Origin: Wolbachia endosymbiont of Cylisticus convexus
GTDB lineage: Bacteria; Pseudomonadota; Alphaproteobacteria; Rickettsiales; Anaplasmataceae
Assembly (NCBI RefSeq): GCF_003344345.1
Contig: NZ_QPIP01000158.1
Location: 1 to 6,510, forward strand
Length of the DNA stretch: 6,510 nt
Reading direction: 5' to 3'
A model generated the notes under the pieces. That model was not told where the DNA came from. It did not search any database and saw only the letters and a program-made list of their open reading frames with translations. This document shows positions 6,280-6,510 of the stretch, one piece after another; the stretch's first letter is position 1, and the number at the start of each line of letters is the position of its first letter. The position numbers were made by a program, and so were the translations under genes.

Positions 6280-6510
6280 AATTAAAGCAGATGGGCATGA
6301 ATTGCTAGATGAACATAAATTCGTTGATAATGGCTATAGTGGATCTAATTTAGTTCGTCCTGCCTTAGAAAAATTACGTAATAAAGTAGCAGAAGGTAAA
6401 ATTGACATAATCTATATTCATTCTCCTGATCGTTTATCGCGTAAATATGCATATCAGATGGTTTTACTTGAAGAATTACAGAAAGCAAAAGTAGAAGTAA
6501 TTTTTTTAAA
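6188..6510 (+). CDS. Large serine recombinase (phage WO-type integrase), N-terminal part
   Basis: Open from ATG 6188 to the window edge (107 codons), so the protein is partial here. It begins MLTVSLYARVSSEKQ, the resolvase/invertase catalytic N-terminus, with the nucleophilic Ser expected at residue 11 in the YARVS pattern. Next come VDNGYSGSNLVRPALEKL, typical of large serine recombinases, and HSPDRLSRKYAYQMVLLEEL, holding the conserved DRLSR arginines. Such enzymes integrate and excise phage genomes by cutting both strands through a phosphoserine link. In phage WO the integrase is of this type, so this is probably the prophage recombinase. No frameshift or missing motif is seen in the visible part, unlike the genes before it. 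The zinc-ribbon and coiled-coil C-terminal part is outside the window. Confidence 0.93.
   Translation, partial: MLTVSLYARVSSEKQVQENTIASQLSALENKIKADGHELLDEHKFVDNGYSGSNLVRPALEKLRNKVAEGKIDIIYIHSPDRLSRKYAYQMVLLEELQKAKVEVIFL

Noticed and set aside
1..6510. CRISPR array, tRNA or rRNA genes, insertion sequence with terminal inverted repeats, recombinase att site.
   Set aside because: Looked for on both strands; no spaced direct repeats, cloverleaf, rRNA-like stretch, paired terminal repeats or supportable att core was found.

Overview
The window looks like AT-rich DNA from a Wolbachia-type alphaproteobacterial endosymbiont (Rickettsiales), most likely an accessory part of a phage WO prophage. The evidence is the gene set and its wording: a Rpn-type nuclease start (MALSKFLDARNDYAF), a mutL–HTH regulator–radC row with the regulator built from two tandem helix-turn-helix units, and a large serine recombinase at the right edge. 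This assignment comes from recognising protein families, not from a database search.

Left third (about 1-2310, minus strand): an almost complete group II intron. Its 5' end is at about 2265, the ribozyme 5' part runs to 1661, a reverse transcriptase/maturase gene lies in domain IV (1660-177), and domains V (87-54) and VI (45-11) follow. The intron 3' end falls about 7 bases from the window edge. The intron interrupts a Rpn-family (PD-(D/E)XK) gene exactly after codon 15, and a 9-bp EBS1-IBS1 pairing supports that boundary. The reverse transcriptase has one frameshift directly after its YADD active site. A good sigma-70-like promoter for the interrupted gene lies at 2366-2338.

Middle and right (2474-6010, plus strand): mutL, a double-HTH regulator and radC stand in a row, all three broken. 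None is truncated at its ends. Each is recognisable from its start to its natural stop but is peppered with small deletions. I count about 17 (14 in mutL, 2 in the regulator, 1 in radC, plus one further possible). Every one I can size from a conserved motif or from the regulator's internal duplicate is 7, 8 or 9 bases. Adding them back gives about 606, 308 and 228-231 residues, which are normal lengths. This repeated scar size is the most unusual thing in the window; it is either a real decay process or a systematic artefact.

Right end (6013-6510, plus strand): a small unassigned ORF, then the start of a large serine recombinase with a perfect AAGGAGG ribosome binding site and intact N-terminal catalytic motifs, running off the window. 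The recombinase looks functional as far as it can be read, in contrast to the decayed genes before it. In life the row would link mismatch repair (MutL), a phage-type regulator and a RadC JAB-domain protein to the phage integrase; here only the recombinase, and perhaps the intron, still looks capable of acting.
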